The notes below the pieces were generated by a model. It did not search any database. It was not told where the DNA came from and worked only from the letters and a program-made list of their open reading frames with translations. Source: Stercorarius parasiticus (lineage: Eukaryota > Chordata > Aves > Charadriiformes > Stercorariidae). From it: a stretch of DNA of 64,000 bases. The stretch spans positions 656 to 64,655 of the forward strand of contig VWZL01004993.1 of NCBI GenBank assembly GCA_013396915.1, written 5' to 3'. Shown piece after piece: positions 37,289-50,640 of this stretch. The position numbers and the translations under genes were made by a program. Each line of letters opens with the position of its first letter. Positions within the stretch are counted from its first letter, which is position 1.

Positions 37289-37606
37289 GATCACAGGAAA
37301 AAGAGGCTGGAAGGGACTTTGAGAGGTCATCGACTCTCTACGCACCCCTCAAGGCAAGATAAACTATACCTATGACATTCCTGACAGACACTTGTCTAAC
37401 CTGTTCTTGAAAAAAACACCAGTGATAGAGATCCTACAGCCTCCCTAGGCAATCTATTCCAAGGCTTAAGTAGAAAGTTTTTCCTAATGACTGTCCTAAA
37501 TCCCCTTTGCAGAAATTTAAGCTCATCAACTCTTGTCCTATCTACCAGGGACACGGAGAACAGATTATTCCCTGCCTTTATGAATACACTTAAAAATTAT
37601 GAAAAT
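37289..37606 (-). mobile_element. Old CR1 LINE 3' fragment
   Basis: The reverse-orientation CR1 3' end is visible. GATCACAGG and GGCTGGAAGGGACTTTGAGA come first, with GGTCATCGACTC just after. Next are CAGACACTTGTCTAACCTGT and TCTTGAAAAAAACACCAGTG, then GATCCTACAGCCTCCCTAGG and CAATCTATTCCAAGG. It ends with CTCTTGTCCTATC followed by CACGGAGAACA. This phrasing fits older CR1 subfamilies and is clearly distinct from the young copies at 30.6 and 43.4 kb. Confidence 0.85.
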
Positions 37607-39280
37607 TTCTGACTTCATTTGCCTGGTATAGGCCTTGTAATTTCAGGAAGTAAAACGAGACTGGTAAGAAAAGAAGAAATCGGGAAGCAGTACAGAGCAA
37701 GGGTATAAGCGTAGAATTTCATATCTATAAACAGCTATATGCAGGTGTAAAAGTGTTGTATAATGGATGTACATTTTATGGACTAAGGTGCTAGAAATCA
37801 ATGAGTGAGAGTGCAATCTAAGACTGCAAACAGCCAGCGGAAAAGTCCTGATTTTTGACAGGGATCATACCAGGACCGTAAAGCTAAAACTTGTTAGTGG
37901 GTCTTGGTCTTCTGTGTCAAAGGCTGATTTCAGTTTCATTTCGCAAAAGTAACAGTTGGTTTCTGACTTTGTTTCAAGGTCTTGGGAGTAGAGCAAATAT
38001 GAAATAGAAATAATTTTTATCGTATTGGGTAATATATAGGATACATCTCCATCAGCAAAGTCATTTGGACCAGAAGGAGCAGGTTGATAAGGTAAAGCAG
38101 TTGGTGCTGAGGATCCCCCATTCACACTCTGTGCATTTCAGAGAGGGTGAATCTGGACTAGCTGCAGCACAGGCCCAGGGACTGAACACCTATAAGCAGT
38201 GGGAGCACGGTACGTGCACTTCTGGAGCACGTCTTCCGGGTTAGGCTCACCAAAGAGGAATCCAGCTGATGCATGCCAAGGTGTGATGTGAACCAAGTGA
38301 ACCAAAGCCCAACAAGTGAGGACAAACAGGAAATCCACTTTGAAAGTGAAGTCGTGATTTGAGCTAAAAGGCTAATTTCTTGCTAGGTGAAGGAAGTGCC
38401 ACGTTTTGCTCTGTGTACCATTTCAGCAGGCAATGTCAAGGGCCAATTTGATGCTAAGCCTTGAAACTGGTTACCCAAAATTAAATAATTTCCCTAACCA
38501 ATACAAGCTCCAATCTGTGGGGCAGTCCTTCCTTTAAACTCCTGGATTTTCAGAGCTGGATAGTATATTTTCTTCAGTCAGTATGTCCATTTAAGGAGTT
38601 CTCATTCCCCTCTCCCCTCCCAGACACTGCTTGCTCCCTCAGCTTTGCTGACATACTTGTTTATGAACTGTGAAATTGATCCATCCACCGAAAGGCAATA
38701 GGAGAGCAGACCAAAATGGCCAGGCAGAGTGCAGGGACAGTCATTACACTGTCATCACAAGTGAGGAAAAAGTTGTGGATCTTGAGTGTCTAGGGAAATG
38801 ATGGACCCTGCCAATAAACATCCATCTGAGACATAGGACTGGCAAACAGCCCTCGATTCTTTCATAGATGTTTTCTGCTGCCCCCCAAAGAAAGTGGTTT
38901 CCTTAAAGAGGGAGTAGGGTGAGGGACACCACCCAGAGGGACCCTATTTTTTGGGTAGACAAGAGAGGAAGAGCGGTGTGGGTGATGAGGAGAAAATTCC
39001 AGGGATAAAGGCAAGACAGTGAAGCCTTAGTAAGGATTTTAGTGTTGAGTCCAGAAAAGTGGATGACAGAAAGGAAAGGCATAGAGTGGAGGCTGCCTGG
39101 AAGCAATCTCTAGCTCTGATGCTGTTCTTCTGATATTTCTTCCATTTTTCCAACGTAGTTGTTTGTATGGTCATTTGAGCCAAAACAGAGAACAACTTTT
39201 TTTCCCCCAGTCACTTTTCAGCCAGGTCAGTGCCCTGGTCTGTTTCCCTAGGTGACCACACAAATGGAAAGAAAAAACAT
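37607..39280. other. Unique non-coding DNA, no gene seen
   Basis: No repeat family or coding sequence recognised. Small open frames on the minus strand have no familiar motif. Confidence 0.4.
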
Positions 39281-39767
39281 GGACAAAGGAAAGACATGGA
39301 CCTGTTGAAGTGCGTCAAGAGGAGGGCCATAAAAATGATCAGAGGGATGGAACACCTCTCCTAGGAGGACAGGCTGAGAGAGTTGGGCTCGTTCAGCCTG
39401 AAGAAGAGAAGGTTCTGGGGGGACCTTATTGCAACCTTTCAGTACTTAAAGGGGGCCTGCAAGAAAGATGGGGACAGACTTTTTAGTAGGACGTGTTGCA
39501 ATAGACAAGGGGTAATGGCTTTAAACTAAAAGAGGGAAGATTTAGACTTGAAATAAGGAAGAAATTTTTTACAATGAGGGTGGTGAAACATGGGAAGAGG
39601 CTGCCCAGAGAGGTGGTAGATGCCCCATCCCTGGAAACATTCAAGGTCAGGTTGGACGGGGCTCTGAGCAACTTGATCTAGCTGAAGATTTCCCTGCTCA
39701 TTGCAGAGGGGTTAGAACCAGAATCTTTAAGGTCCCTTCCAACTCTAACTATTCTATGATTCTATGA
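39281..39767 (+). mobile_element. CR1 LINE, 5'-truncated, intermediate age
   Basis: It contains the ORF2 C-terminal segment and the 3' tail: GACATGGACCTGTTGAAG, ATGATCAGAGGGATGGA, GAAGAGAAGGTTCTGGG and TACTTAAAGGGGGCC. The tail has AAGGTCCCTTCCAAC and two ATTCTATG octamers. Stops interrupt the ORF2 frame (an in-frame TAG at about 39361-39366 in CTCTCCTAGGAGG). Divergence lies between the youngest and oldest copies in this window. Confidence 0.93.
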
Positions 39768-41339
39768 AATGACCAATGGAGGAAGGGGTTTAGGAGAAGG
39801 AGCAGGGGGCTGCCTAAGTCATCACAGCCACCTGAAAAGCTCTGTGTAAGCTTTGTGTAGCCAAAGATGAGTGAAATGCAAGCCAGACTGATGAAGATGA
39901 ACGACAATAAGGTTATTCATCACTGCAGTTTGGGAAGCACTTAGCATGATTTAAAATGGGAGTAATGTCCAAATATAGAGACCTGTCTTGATCTCACTGG
40001 ACACAAATCTCCTTTAAAGTCAGGATGCAATTTGTTTTACCTGTCTTTAGTCATCTAAAAGTTAAATGTCTAAGCCAGTCACTCCAGGCTCCCTTTGTAT
40101 TCAGTCAAGAGAAATAGATATTTCCAGAGGGTGATTGATCCCTCCTTAAGGTGGATGTCTGCCACAGGTCGCATAATTTGCTTTCTGAAGGTGCCAGTTT
40201 CTCCCCGTTGACGAAAAAAAAGCAGCAGGGTGACTAACTCTGACTTAGATGCCTGAAGGTAGGGAGTAAAGGTAGGCGAGATGAATCCTGTCCGAGGGAA
40301 TCTCACTGTTTGGGTACCACTGTAGAGCCATATGATCGAAGTTGTATTTCACTTACATGGCCAAAGCACTAACTGGTCTGTACGTAAATAGGGCCTCGTG
40401 GGTCAATGACAAAACTGCATTACTCCAGGGGAGTAGAAGTCAGTCAATAATAAGAAATTACTCTTGCTGACCGAGATGGCCTAATAATTCTTTCCACCGT
40501 GAACTTCTGGTTTGTGATATGTATCTATTTCTTACTGGGACCTTTATCTTAAATCAGAGGAAGGATTGGACGTGGTGTGAGTCATCTCGGTGCCTCACCA
40601 AACATAGTAATGATTTGAATTTTTAAAAATTTGGAATGGACATTATAATTTAATCATATAATGGAAATCATCAGAATCATGTATATACTTTAAAAAGCTT
40701 TTTTTTATGTGTATGTGAATTTCCTCATTTATTCAGTTGTGGCATTTCAGACTATAAACAGTCATTCTGTTCAGTTGTAAATATTTTATTACATGTCATT
40801 CATTTCTGTAACGCATAAATGCTTTTGTCATACTTCCAGTCAGGTTCTGTCATGATGACAACAAGAGTTGAGTTCATTTTTTTCCCCTAAAACTGAGTAG
40901 GATTTCCTCAGTTTTACTAACAAGCTACAAGCCTCCCAAATCCAGGCACTGTATAAAATTTCCTCGGTTTCACTACTGGGTTCACTAACATCTAGATCAA
41001 TAAACATCACCATTTCCTACACCAAGAAACGCCTCCTTTTGAATCTTTCTGTTCCTAAGAGACTCACTCCGTACCCTGGCAGTGTGCTGATGCAACCTCA
41101 CCTTTGGTGACCCAAAGGTGCCCCATCACGTCAGGTCAGTGGTGATGCAGAGTTGGTGTTCTAAAAAGAGAAAAGACACGAAGATACATGAACGATGCAC
41201 AGTACACTTCTAGCTGTTACTCTAGCTGTTTAGCTAAGTATAAAAAAAAATCAAAACAATTTGCAGCTCATCTTTAAGCAGCAGATCTTTTATGTGCAGT
41301 TCCTTAACATAGGAATACATACATGTATGCACCCGCGCT
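39768..41339. other. Unique non-coding DNA
   Basis: AT-rich sequence without a recognised gene. A perfect 10-bp inverted repeat with a 9-base loop lies at 40888-40916. Confidence 0.4.
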
Positions 41340-41455
41340 ATATCATTCTATATAGATATCATGATTCTATATAGAATTATTCTATTATTCTATATAATTT
41401 TCTATATACCTATTCTATATTCTATATCTAGAATCATTCTATGATTCTATATCCA
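41340..41455. repeat. Degenerate tandem repeat of TATATCATTCTA-type units
   Basis: About 115 bases consist almost wholly of variants of ATTCTATAT, TTCTATATAG and ATTCTATG. The ATTCTATG units match the octamer that ends CR1 elements. The array may therefore have grown from a CR1 tail whose body is lost, or by independent slippage of AT-rich DNA. Confidence 0.75.
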
Positions 41456-43189
41456 GTGTAACTGGCATTTAGATACCAGATTCCCAAGTGGAAGAAGTGC
41501 CGTGGAACTATTACCTTACCCAGGGGAGTAAAAAAATACCTAAGACAGTCACCTAGATGGCAAACTGTGGTAGGGGTCACCAGGATCTACAGTAGGTATT
41601 AGTATTTGTAAGGAAAAAATAAAAAGAAACAAATTGGGGTTAAAGTTTCAGTGACCAGCTGCAGGGTATTTTCCCCTCCCGTGTTTCGTTTAAAAGCTAC
41701 AAAAGCCAGTCTTCACGCAGGACATAGTATTTTTATTTACATGTGATGAGTTTGTCTTTTGACAGTCTCTCGCTTTAATCAATTTGACTCTATCATAACA
41801 AATGGCATTTGTGTTCTTCTGAGCAAAGAGCTAGACAAGATATAATTAGAAATACTTTAGCTGACCTTTCATAAACCATGATCCCCAACAAAATTGTTCG
41901 GAATCACATTAAAAAATGGTCTTACATCTTTTGTGGGTCCAGACAAGATTACAGGATACTTTTATTTTAGAATAATTACGCAGTGACCTTCAGCGTTATT
42001 TGCAAAGGTCATATTCTCTCCACATACCCTTGATTTCCTTTCAGTTTTCCCTTTTGTCCCACCAGACATAAATTTAGCAAAGGAAGAAGAAAGAGAGAGT
42101 ATTTTTTCTCTGGTTGAAAACTGAAGAAGATAGTTCAAAGTCCCCATAGGCACTCAGAGGGCTGTGGGCTATGATAGGCTATTTTCTACCATTTAGCTCC
42201 TGTATTATCACTACTCCTTTTTCTTCATTATTCTCCACTTATCACATGCAGCATCACTACAGAGCCCAAATAGAGAGTTGTAATTACCCAGCTGCCACCT
42301 GATAGTACCCCTTCTATCATCTTTATCTCACAAGGCCTTGCTGTTTCATCATTGGATAAAACTTGCCCATGGCAATGCCTGTGATAGTACATCTCAGAGA
42401 TACATTTAAAGTTTACTCATTTATCGCGGAAAAATGCTGAACCCATGCAATTATTAGATACACTTGCCAATTTATTTGTTCGGTAAGGCTACTTTAACTC
42501 CTTTTTCTATCAGCTATTTGTTCTGTTCTTCTTGAAAACACTGAGGTCACCGTTGGGCACCGAGATGAAATAGAAAATTTCTAAGCCATCCAGGCAGAAA
42601 GCAGCCCGGAGACTCATTGATAAAAACAGACCTATGCTTTCCCCGGCTATGTAGTGTGAAAGACCTGCATTTCGTGCATATTTTTTTTTTCTTATATCAC
42701 CCCATGAGGCTAACTTGTGGGTCACATGGCTTGAGCATCCCGTGCTCCCAGAGCAGATTTCATGCACTGTGCCACGACTGTCAGGTCCAATCCAGAAATA
42801 CCACATTTGGGAAATAAGTAATCTGCTGACAAGCGTAAAAACTGAGCGTAAAAATGTGAGGACATAATATTAAATGTATCCAGATGCAATTGCTCTGTGA
42901 GTACTCAGCATCTGCTCCGGCCTGCATGTCTGAGTCTGATATTTTGAATTGTTATTTTGCTTTAGGATCGATGCAAGATTCCTGTCCTTCAAAGAGAAAT
43001 AAAATACAGGAAATGGGAAAACAGAGAGTAAATGAGAGTTAAAAATACTTTTTTTTCCTAAAATTTTCAGATCCCATTCACAGTATAGCAACAGTAACAG
43101 CCACTGAATCCAGCTGAATCCCATGCCAGCGCACACTATGGGGAGCCCCACGGAGTTCCCAGTTAGTGTGGGAGATTCTCACCCGTATT
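41456..43189. other. Unique non-coding DNA, no gene seen
   Basis: AT-rich sequence. No repeat family or coding sequence recognised. Confidence 0.4.
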
Positions 43190-43290
43190 ACCTGGGCCTT
43201 GGGGCAGGAGGCCTTTATGTGGGCTCTGACATTGATTTGCTCTGCAACCTTGGGCAGCTCACGTGGGATATGCAAATGTAGGTGCCTACA
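43190..43290 (+). repeat. MIR/CORE-SINE-like fragment
   Basis: CTCTGACATTGATTTGCTCT then GCAACCTTGGGCAGCTCAC matches the MIR core phrasing (..GCTCTGCCACTTACTAGCTGTGTGACCTTGGGCAAGT..). The segment also contains ATGCAAAT (43270-43277). Its ends are not defined. Confidence 0.55.
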
Positions 43291-43393
43291 GTGAGGCCTG
43301 ATGAACAGAATCAGCACAGGCACAGCCAAAAACACTGGGGTCCCAGCTCCAAGATGTCTCGGTTACTCATCAGGAATTTGCTCATGACCAGCC

Positions 43394-44732
<1,339 letters not shown>

Positions 44733-44817
44733 ACCTGTGTGCATCTTAGTTTCTCATATGTAAATGGGAAAATCACAAAACTTCCTTGTTCTGAGGTAAA
44801 CGGCTTTGAGATCTGCT
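44733..44817 (+). repeat. MIR-like SINE fragment
   Basis: The segment runs from ACCTGTGTGCATCTTAGTTT through CTCATATGTAAATGGGAAAA to GGCTTTGAGATCTGC. This follows the sense MIR order (..CTGTGCCTCAGTTTCCTCATCTGTAAAATGGGGATAA.. then an ..AAGCGCTTTGAGATC.. end). Confidence 0.6.
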
Positions 44818-46150
44818 CTCATTACCACGATCACTTAGGTTAACCACACTGCTCTGGCACCACAGAGTGAAAGGGGATCTTGAAGACGTTCGGGAGGAGA
44901 CGATTGCCTGAGATGCCCTCTGTGAGATAAACACCAGCATCCCACTGGGTCTTCTATTCACCTTCCAAACATTACACACTTACCACACCCTTCGGAGAAA
45001 TTCAGGTAGCTTGAAACTTAGGGTGTTCACCAACACAAGAGAAGCCTGAAAAGGTTGCACAAAAGCTCCCACCCACTTGAAAAAAGAGAATGCCAGATAA
45101 TTAGTGGAAATTGGCATTGAGAATTGGCTCCACAAAGTATGTTAGAGTTCCCCCCCCCCAAAATAGTTCTGAACAGTGTTTGTGCGCATCCTGACACAAT
45201 GACGTACTCTGTTGTGAATTTTTAACTAACATTTTATTGAGTTTCTATGCATTTCATACATTTTTACTACTTTTTAGAGCTCTACGTTTTAGTACGGAGA
45301 TTATTATCGTAGTTTCTAAAAAAAACCCCAAAACCTATTGCTCTTTTAAAAGCAGTACTTTTAATTAAGCAGCCAATGCGTGGTTGAAATCGTGTGCCGT
45401 GCAGTGAATAGTTGGCTTGCATGACTGTGTAAATGCTGACAGAGAGACTGAGCAGCTCACCAGCCCTAAAAGCCCTTTATTGCAGGTACAGCAGTCATTT
45501 CACTATATACCGTAGTTAATATTCAGGAAATAAAATTATTAATATTATTTAAATATTTGGCTCCATTTAAGAAATTTTAACTTTGAAACAGAGACGAACC
45601 AGATGCTGGCTTTCTTCAGTGAGCCAAAACCAGCATATGGCCTTCCAGATCTGGCTGCTCCCCCAACTCGCACCACATATTTTTCCTTTCGAGGAAGGCA
45701 AGCCCAAGAGGTAGCATGTTCATCCTCCTTCTCTCCCAACGCAAAGCTCCTCAGGATCTCAGCAGCAGGACACATGTCTTTTCCTGCTTGCTGACTGCTA
45801 CAAAGGACCCTGAGAAGTTTGTAGGTCAGGCCTCCATATTGCATGTTTATCTGGGTGAGCTAATGGTGAGGAGCTGATGGATACTTCCCCTCGCTTCCTC
45901 CTGTGCACGAAGAGCAGGACAGTGATTTTCCAGATGGAAGGAGGTCTGGCTCATTCCCCACTTTGCTAAGCATGGCTTTGGCTATGTGGGATCAGAAAAG
46001 TGCTCTGTGGAAACAGGGAAACAGAGGAGTCAGTTTGTGCTCCCTCTCCAGATCCATAGAAGAGCAGGGAAGGGAGCATAACTTTCCGACTCCCCCAGAC
46101 GTGCTCTGTGCCTGGGCTTGTATTTCTGTGGCATAACCCATGCAAAATTA
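44818..46150. other. Unique non-coding DNA
   Basis: AT-rich sequence. A C-run lies at about 45150-45158. No gene or repeat family recognised. Confidence 0.4.
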
Positions 46151-46272
46151 GAATCATAGAATGGTTAGAGTTGGAAAGGACCTTAAAGGTCATCTAGTTC
46201 CAACCCCCCTGCCATGGGCAGGGACACCCTCCGTTAGACCAGGTTTCTCAAAGCCCCATCCAACCTGGCCTT
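46151..46272 (-). mobile_element. CR1 LINE 3' tail, short copy
   Basis: Minus-strand final part of CR1: GAATCATAGAATGGTTAGAG, TTGGAAAGGACCTTAAAGG, TCCAACCCCCCTGCCATGG and AAGCCCCATCCAACCTGGCC. It stops abruptly after this point through 5' truncation. Only one octamer remains. Confidence 0.93.
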
Positions 46273-46989
46273 TACCCCAAAAGGACTCCGCTTCCAGCTG
46301 CGCTCCTGGCTCCATCAGCCCTCTGCAGACCCACCGACGGCTCACACAAGCATCAGTCCTTGGAGGTCAGACCCTTCGTTGTGGCTGACTGGGAGAGTCA
46401 CTAACAGTAGCGAGTAATTCACAGCACAGTGCTGGTACCTGCTGTTTGCAGCAGCACCAGACCTCCCTGTTGGGCAACCTAGCCCAGGCTTGGGTTATGG
46501 TACACCAAATAGTTGAGAGGACAGTGTATGTATGTCCCAAAGAGCTATACCTGAGACATAAAACAAATAACAAAAGCTAACATCCAAAAAAACCAAAACC
46601 AAAAAACCACCCAACCAAAAAATCAAAGAAGGGGTTGGGGAAAAGACTGTAGAAACTGAAGATTCACACCTGTGCACCGTGCACCACAGTAAATTGAGAG
46701 CAAGTCACAAATTACACAGGTTCCATACTTAGCCAGCTCCCCATGTGTGAGGTTTGATCTTACAAGGGTCCAAGCTCAGAGCCCGGTGTCCAGGGCACTG
46801 ACACTGCTGCATGCTTAGTGCCAGGGCACGCATTACACATGCTCTCACAAACATTGCTTTTCACTCTGGTGAAATAAATATTGTTCTTTCCTACATAATC
46901 AGGGCTTTTTTGTTGTCTGGGGGAAGAGGCAAGGGAGGCCTCTGTTGTTTGTTTTGCTTTTATCTAAAGGTCCACTAACTAGGTGGGGT
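46273..46989. other. Unique non-coding DNA
   Basis: Includes an A/C-rich simple stretch (AACCAAAACCAAAAAACCAC type) at about 46585-46622. No gene recognised. Confidence 0.4.
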
Positions 46990-47100
46990 TGAGCCCTTGA
47001 TTCAGAAATGCACATGCTTGGGCAAAGCCTTATTCAGCAAAGCTCTTATGTACATGCTGGAAGTCAAGCATAAGCCTTGTACTCTCTTCACTTCTGGGGC
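46990..47100 (+). repeat. Ancient amniote repeat, second copy of the 23.3 kb type
   Basis: GAGCCCTTGATTCAGAAATG, CACATGCTTGGGCAAAGCC, TATTCAGCAAAGCTCTTATG and GTCAAGCATAAGCC repeat the same phrasing as 23278-23375 in a more decayed form. Confidence 0.4.
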
Positions 47101-48019
47101 TGATATAGGGGACATCCATTTGGATACACCAGGGTGTAAGGTCTTAAAATGGTTGAATTGTGTAAGATATGTTCAACCTGGGTCAAGTCCAGAGAGGAGA
47201 CAGATCAATAGCTGAAGTTTATGATAGATCTTCTTCAACCTCTTTATTTGGCATTGTTTCTCAACAGAAGAGGAGAGGAAATCCAGACTGCCTTAAAGTT
47301 GCTCCAGAAAGAATAAATCAGCCTCTCCATCTGTGTAATATTCCTTGCATTTCTGAATCCATCACAGAAAGTGCTTTTTATATATTCATGCATGCATGCG
47401 TATATGTATGGCTATATATATAAGTAAGTTCCCTGAAATACCTTTCCTTGTACTGTAGCCAAAGTCAAGTAGTTTTCCACCCAGTTATTTATAGCAGATT
47501 AATTTAATGATTTTTATTATGAAGTTTTGGAATGAGAAATACAGGTTTAGCATCAGATACAGATCTAGGTCTTTGTAAACGTGTCTATGCTATAAATCCT
47601 CAGTTTAATTTTGCCAAAGCACCACATTTTCCAGGCAGAAACGTGGGCAACCAAGGCCCAGGTGAGAGGAGAATTCTATAACATTAATTACCTTACACCA
47701 CAGAGGCAGCTCAGCCCTGATGATGGGTGGTTACAATTTTTGGTCCAAAATACACAAAAATGGGACAATAATTGCATCTTCTTTCATAGCAGTGAAAAAT
47801 TATTGCCCAAATGTCCTGTGAGTGCTGAGGAGAAGCAAGGGTGTTCTCTGGAAGAAGAGAGCTGTTACCAGTGATATTGCAGAGTTTGTGAAGAAGGAGA
47901 TGAGTTATTTTTAGAACCTCTATTACATGTCTTGCTCCTCAAAATCACATGTCAAATAACCTATCACAGTTGTTTTTATTATTTGCTGTTACTGGGAGTA
48001 TCCAGAGTGATCTACCACA
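47101..48019. other. Unique non-coding DNA with short TA/GCAT simple repeats
   Basis: A small CATGCATGCATGCG and TATATATA tract lies at about 47388-47423. No gene recognised. Confidence 0.4.
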
Positions 48020-48225
48020 GCACCAAGCCCTGTACAACCACTGGGAGAGATGTAAACACTGGCCCATGGCACTTATATCCTAAACAGAGAAAACAGAGGT
48101 GCAACATGAGCAGAAGACAGGGAAAGGCCTACAGAGAGAAGGTGCAATGTGAGGCTAAATCAACAGTGAAGATCTGTCACCCAGGCAGGAACTGATCTCC
48201 CATGTCTCCTGAGCCTCAGACCAGT
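48020..48225. repeat. Ancient amniote repeat, MIR/CR1-L3-like 3' segment
   Basis: CACCAAGCCCTGTACAACCA, GCACTTATATCCTAAACAGA, GAAAACAGAGGTGCAACATG and the end CCCATGTCTCCTGAGCCTCA then GACCAGTACC follow a known old repeat phrasing. That phrasing is a ..CACTGTACAAACA.. to ..TACAATCTAAACAG.. segment, ending with ..CAGGTCTCCTGAGTCCCAGTCCAGT... Family assignment is from memory and orientation is not settled. Confidence 0.5.
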
Positions 48226-50320
48226 ACCTAAAAAAAAGGCTTGGTTTGTTTCCTTGTCCCTCTTAGATCTTCTGCTCATGTTTCGCAGATGCTTGCAGCT
48301 TGGTTCAGTGACTGCTGTGCTGATCCAGTTGAAAACACTCTAGGTGCCATAGCAGAACTCCTCCAGCCACATCGGGAAAAGATATGGACACAGATGGGGT
48401 CCATGTCCTCCCATCCATTCCTTTCCCAGAAGAAAGGATCTCTCAAGCCAATAGAAACAACCATCAGCACCGTGTGTATGACTGGAGTAATGGTGGCACT
48501 GGCACAATATTGGCCTTTGGCATATCTTCATGGCAGCTGCTTCATGTTTTGCTGAAACGGAGCCTGTGGTGGATCAAAAAGGTTCTCTTCCCAACAGGAC
48601 TGCTGCCCTTTTCCAGAGCAGGACATTGGGCTGTTCCTTGCTGGCGCTAGGAAGAGAAGGGTTCACATTACACTACAGAGGGCTCATTTGGCCAAAGGCA
48701 AATCTTTTAAACCATATATTAAAAGGGGTCGTGTTCGGCATTGTGGATTGGGGCCTGAGGCTAGCTAAGCAGTCTGGCCAGAAACCAGCTCTACAGAAAT
48801 GAACACAGACGCCACCTACACCTGTGAAAGAATAGGCTAGGAAACTCTCCCTGAAATGAGATAACGAAAACACAGTAGAAGGGTAGTCTCACATCTTCCA
48901 TGGGAGATAAGCATTGTTTTAAGGAGATACCTCACAACTCTTGGATTTATCAAGGCTAGCCACAGAAGTGGCCTTTCACATAATATTTTACCTGGAATCA
49001 GAAATTACAAGAACTTTATGGTTGCCAGGCATTCAGGTAGGTATTTTTTTTGGAACTTTGTAAATGTTGGCTTCAGGCACTGGTAGGGTTTCAAGCTAGT
49101 TAGACATTCCAGTGTATTTACTGGTCCCTATTGATAACCCTAAATCAGTGGGTCATATTTTATTCTGGTATAAAGGCCTTTTTTTCCTCGACAGATTCTG
49201 TTCTGATTTGTTTCTGCAACATCATGTGGATCCGTTCATTTTATGACTTATTTCAGTTAATTATCATGTCAGAAAAGCTAACTGTTCCACAAATCCCAGG
49301 ATCATCTATAGTGGCCAAGGTATTTATAATGCAGGCTCTCCAGTGCAGTAGTTGATTTTAACACTAAATTACACATTTTTGTAAGCAGCTTTCCCCACCC
49401 CTCTCACCCACCTTCAGGAGTGTTGGATAAATACCATTCAGTTCTGCTTTCAGACAATAAAGCCCGGTCTTACAGGCTCTGCCTTCACTACAATTTTAGC
49501 TGCATCAGTCAGAGTCAGGGAAAGATTGAGGATGAAAATGTTAGCCAGGACCGATCCCATTAACTGCAATACTTCTTGCTTGTTGTAAGCTGAGCTGTAA
49601 ACTAAGTGGAACTATAAATGAACCTCACCCTTGCCTGTTTAGAAAATGTCGATTTTTTTTAAACTCAGTTTATCCTTATATACGCTAACCAGGCACTATA
49701 ATTTTCCAGAGAACTGCTTTCAGTAACGTGGTTACCCCTCTAAAGCAGATAGCGGCACATGCGTTTTTCCTTTTTCTCTCTGCTGGACAGACCCTTATGA
49801 CAAGTCGCATTTTAAACTCATGAAATTGTACAGTCTCAAGTCCTTTCCTCAATTATGCACCCCTCTAGCAGTTCAAAGGGCAACATTTCAAGGGTTTCAC
49901 TCGCCTCTCCCCTCAGTCTCAGCAGAAGTTTGCAAAATCATTTTGAAAGCATTTTTCCTCACAACAGATCTAAAGATGCCCAATACTTCAGTAATCTGGT
50001 AAATAGCAAATAAAACTCTCGGGCATACTCCCTTGATACTTCCACTACTTTGAAAGACAAAGGCAAATTGACTGCCAGATGAGAGTTCTCCAGTACATAA
50101 ATCCTTGTCTGCAAAGCCACAGAAACTTTGCACAATGCCTTTATCTTTCCTCTCTTTGACTGTGGTGATATAATGGGGACACTGTGTTCAAACAGCTATT
50201 TGCTGGAAAAACTGCAAACACTCCAAAAATTAAACCTAGCACAATTGCATTCAGGCTAATGAAAGCTGGGAATGTTACAGAGGTGACGCTCTCCATCTTC
50301 GCGATGAGGGTGCATTATGG
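48226..50320. other. Unique non-coding DNA, no gene seen
   Basis: Several 60-104 codon open frames at 48241-48802 on both strands lack recognisable motifs. The rest is AT-rich. No CR1 is seen from here to the right edge. Confidence 0.4.
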
Positions 50321-50640
50321 GACCTGTCATTCCCCGACACTCCTGGCTGCCAATCTACTGTAGGGAGCAGTGCTAACAATACCCAGCGCCTTCCCCACCG
50401 CCGGGGTTCGTGTCACCAAAGGGCAATGGGCTGCCGAACGGGGAGGGCCAGCCAGAAGAGAGGGGGAGCGAGAAGGAAAACACACCACGGTGCCACTTGA
50501 GCAGGGAGAACGTCTCGAGCCTCTCTGTCTCCAGGCATTGATGACTACTTTAACGCACGTCCTCACTCTGTCTCGGGGCATTGATAGCTACTGTAACGCA
50601 TGTCCCCAAGCAGGGCAGCTGACATGCTGACATGGGGAGC
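50321..50640. promoter_or_regulatory. CpG-enriched patch
   Basis: CG dinucleotides are locally more frequent than in the surrounding sequence (50334-50600), including GCCGGGG, GAACGGGG and CGTCTCGAGC. The stretch contains the 43-bp tandem duplication at 50521-50606. It could be a small orphan CpG island or the relic of an unrecognised repeat. No transcript evidence is visible. Confidence 0.35.
50521..50606. repeat. 43-bp tandem duplication
   Basis: Two adjacent 43-base units lie at 50521-50563 and 50564-50606. They share CTCTGTCTC, GGCATTGAT, CTACT and TAACGCA in register and differ at 8 positions without gaps. Each unit holds two or three CG sites. Confidence 0.9.
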
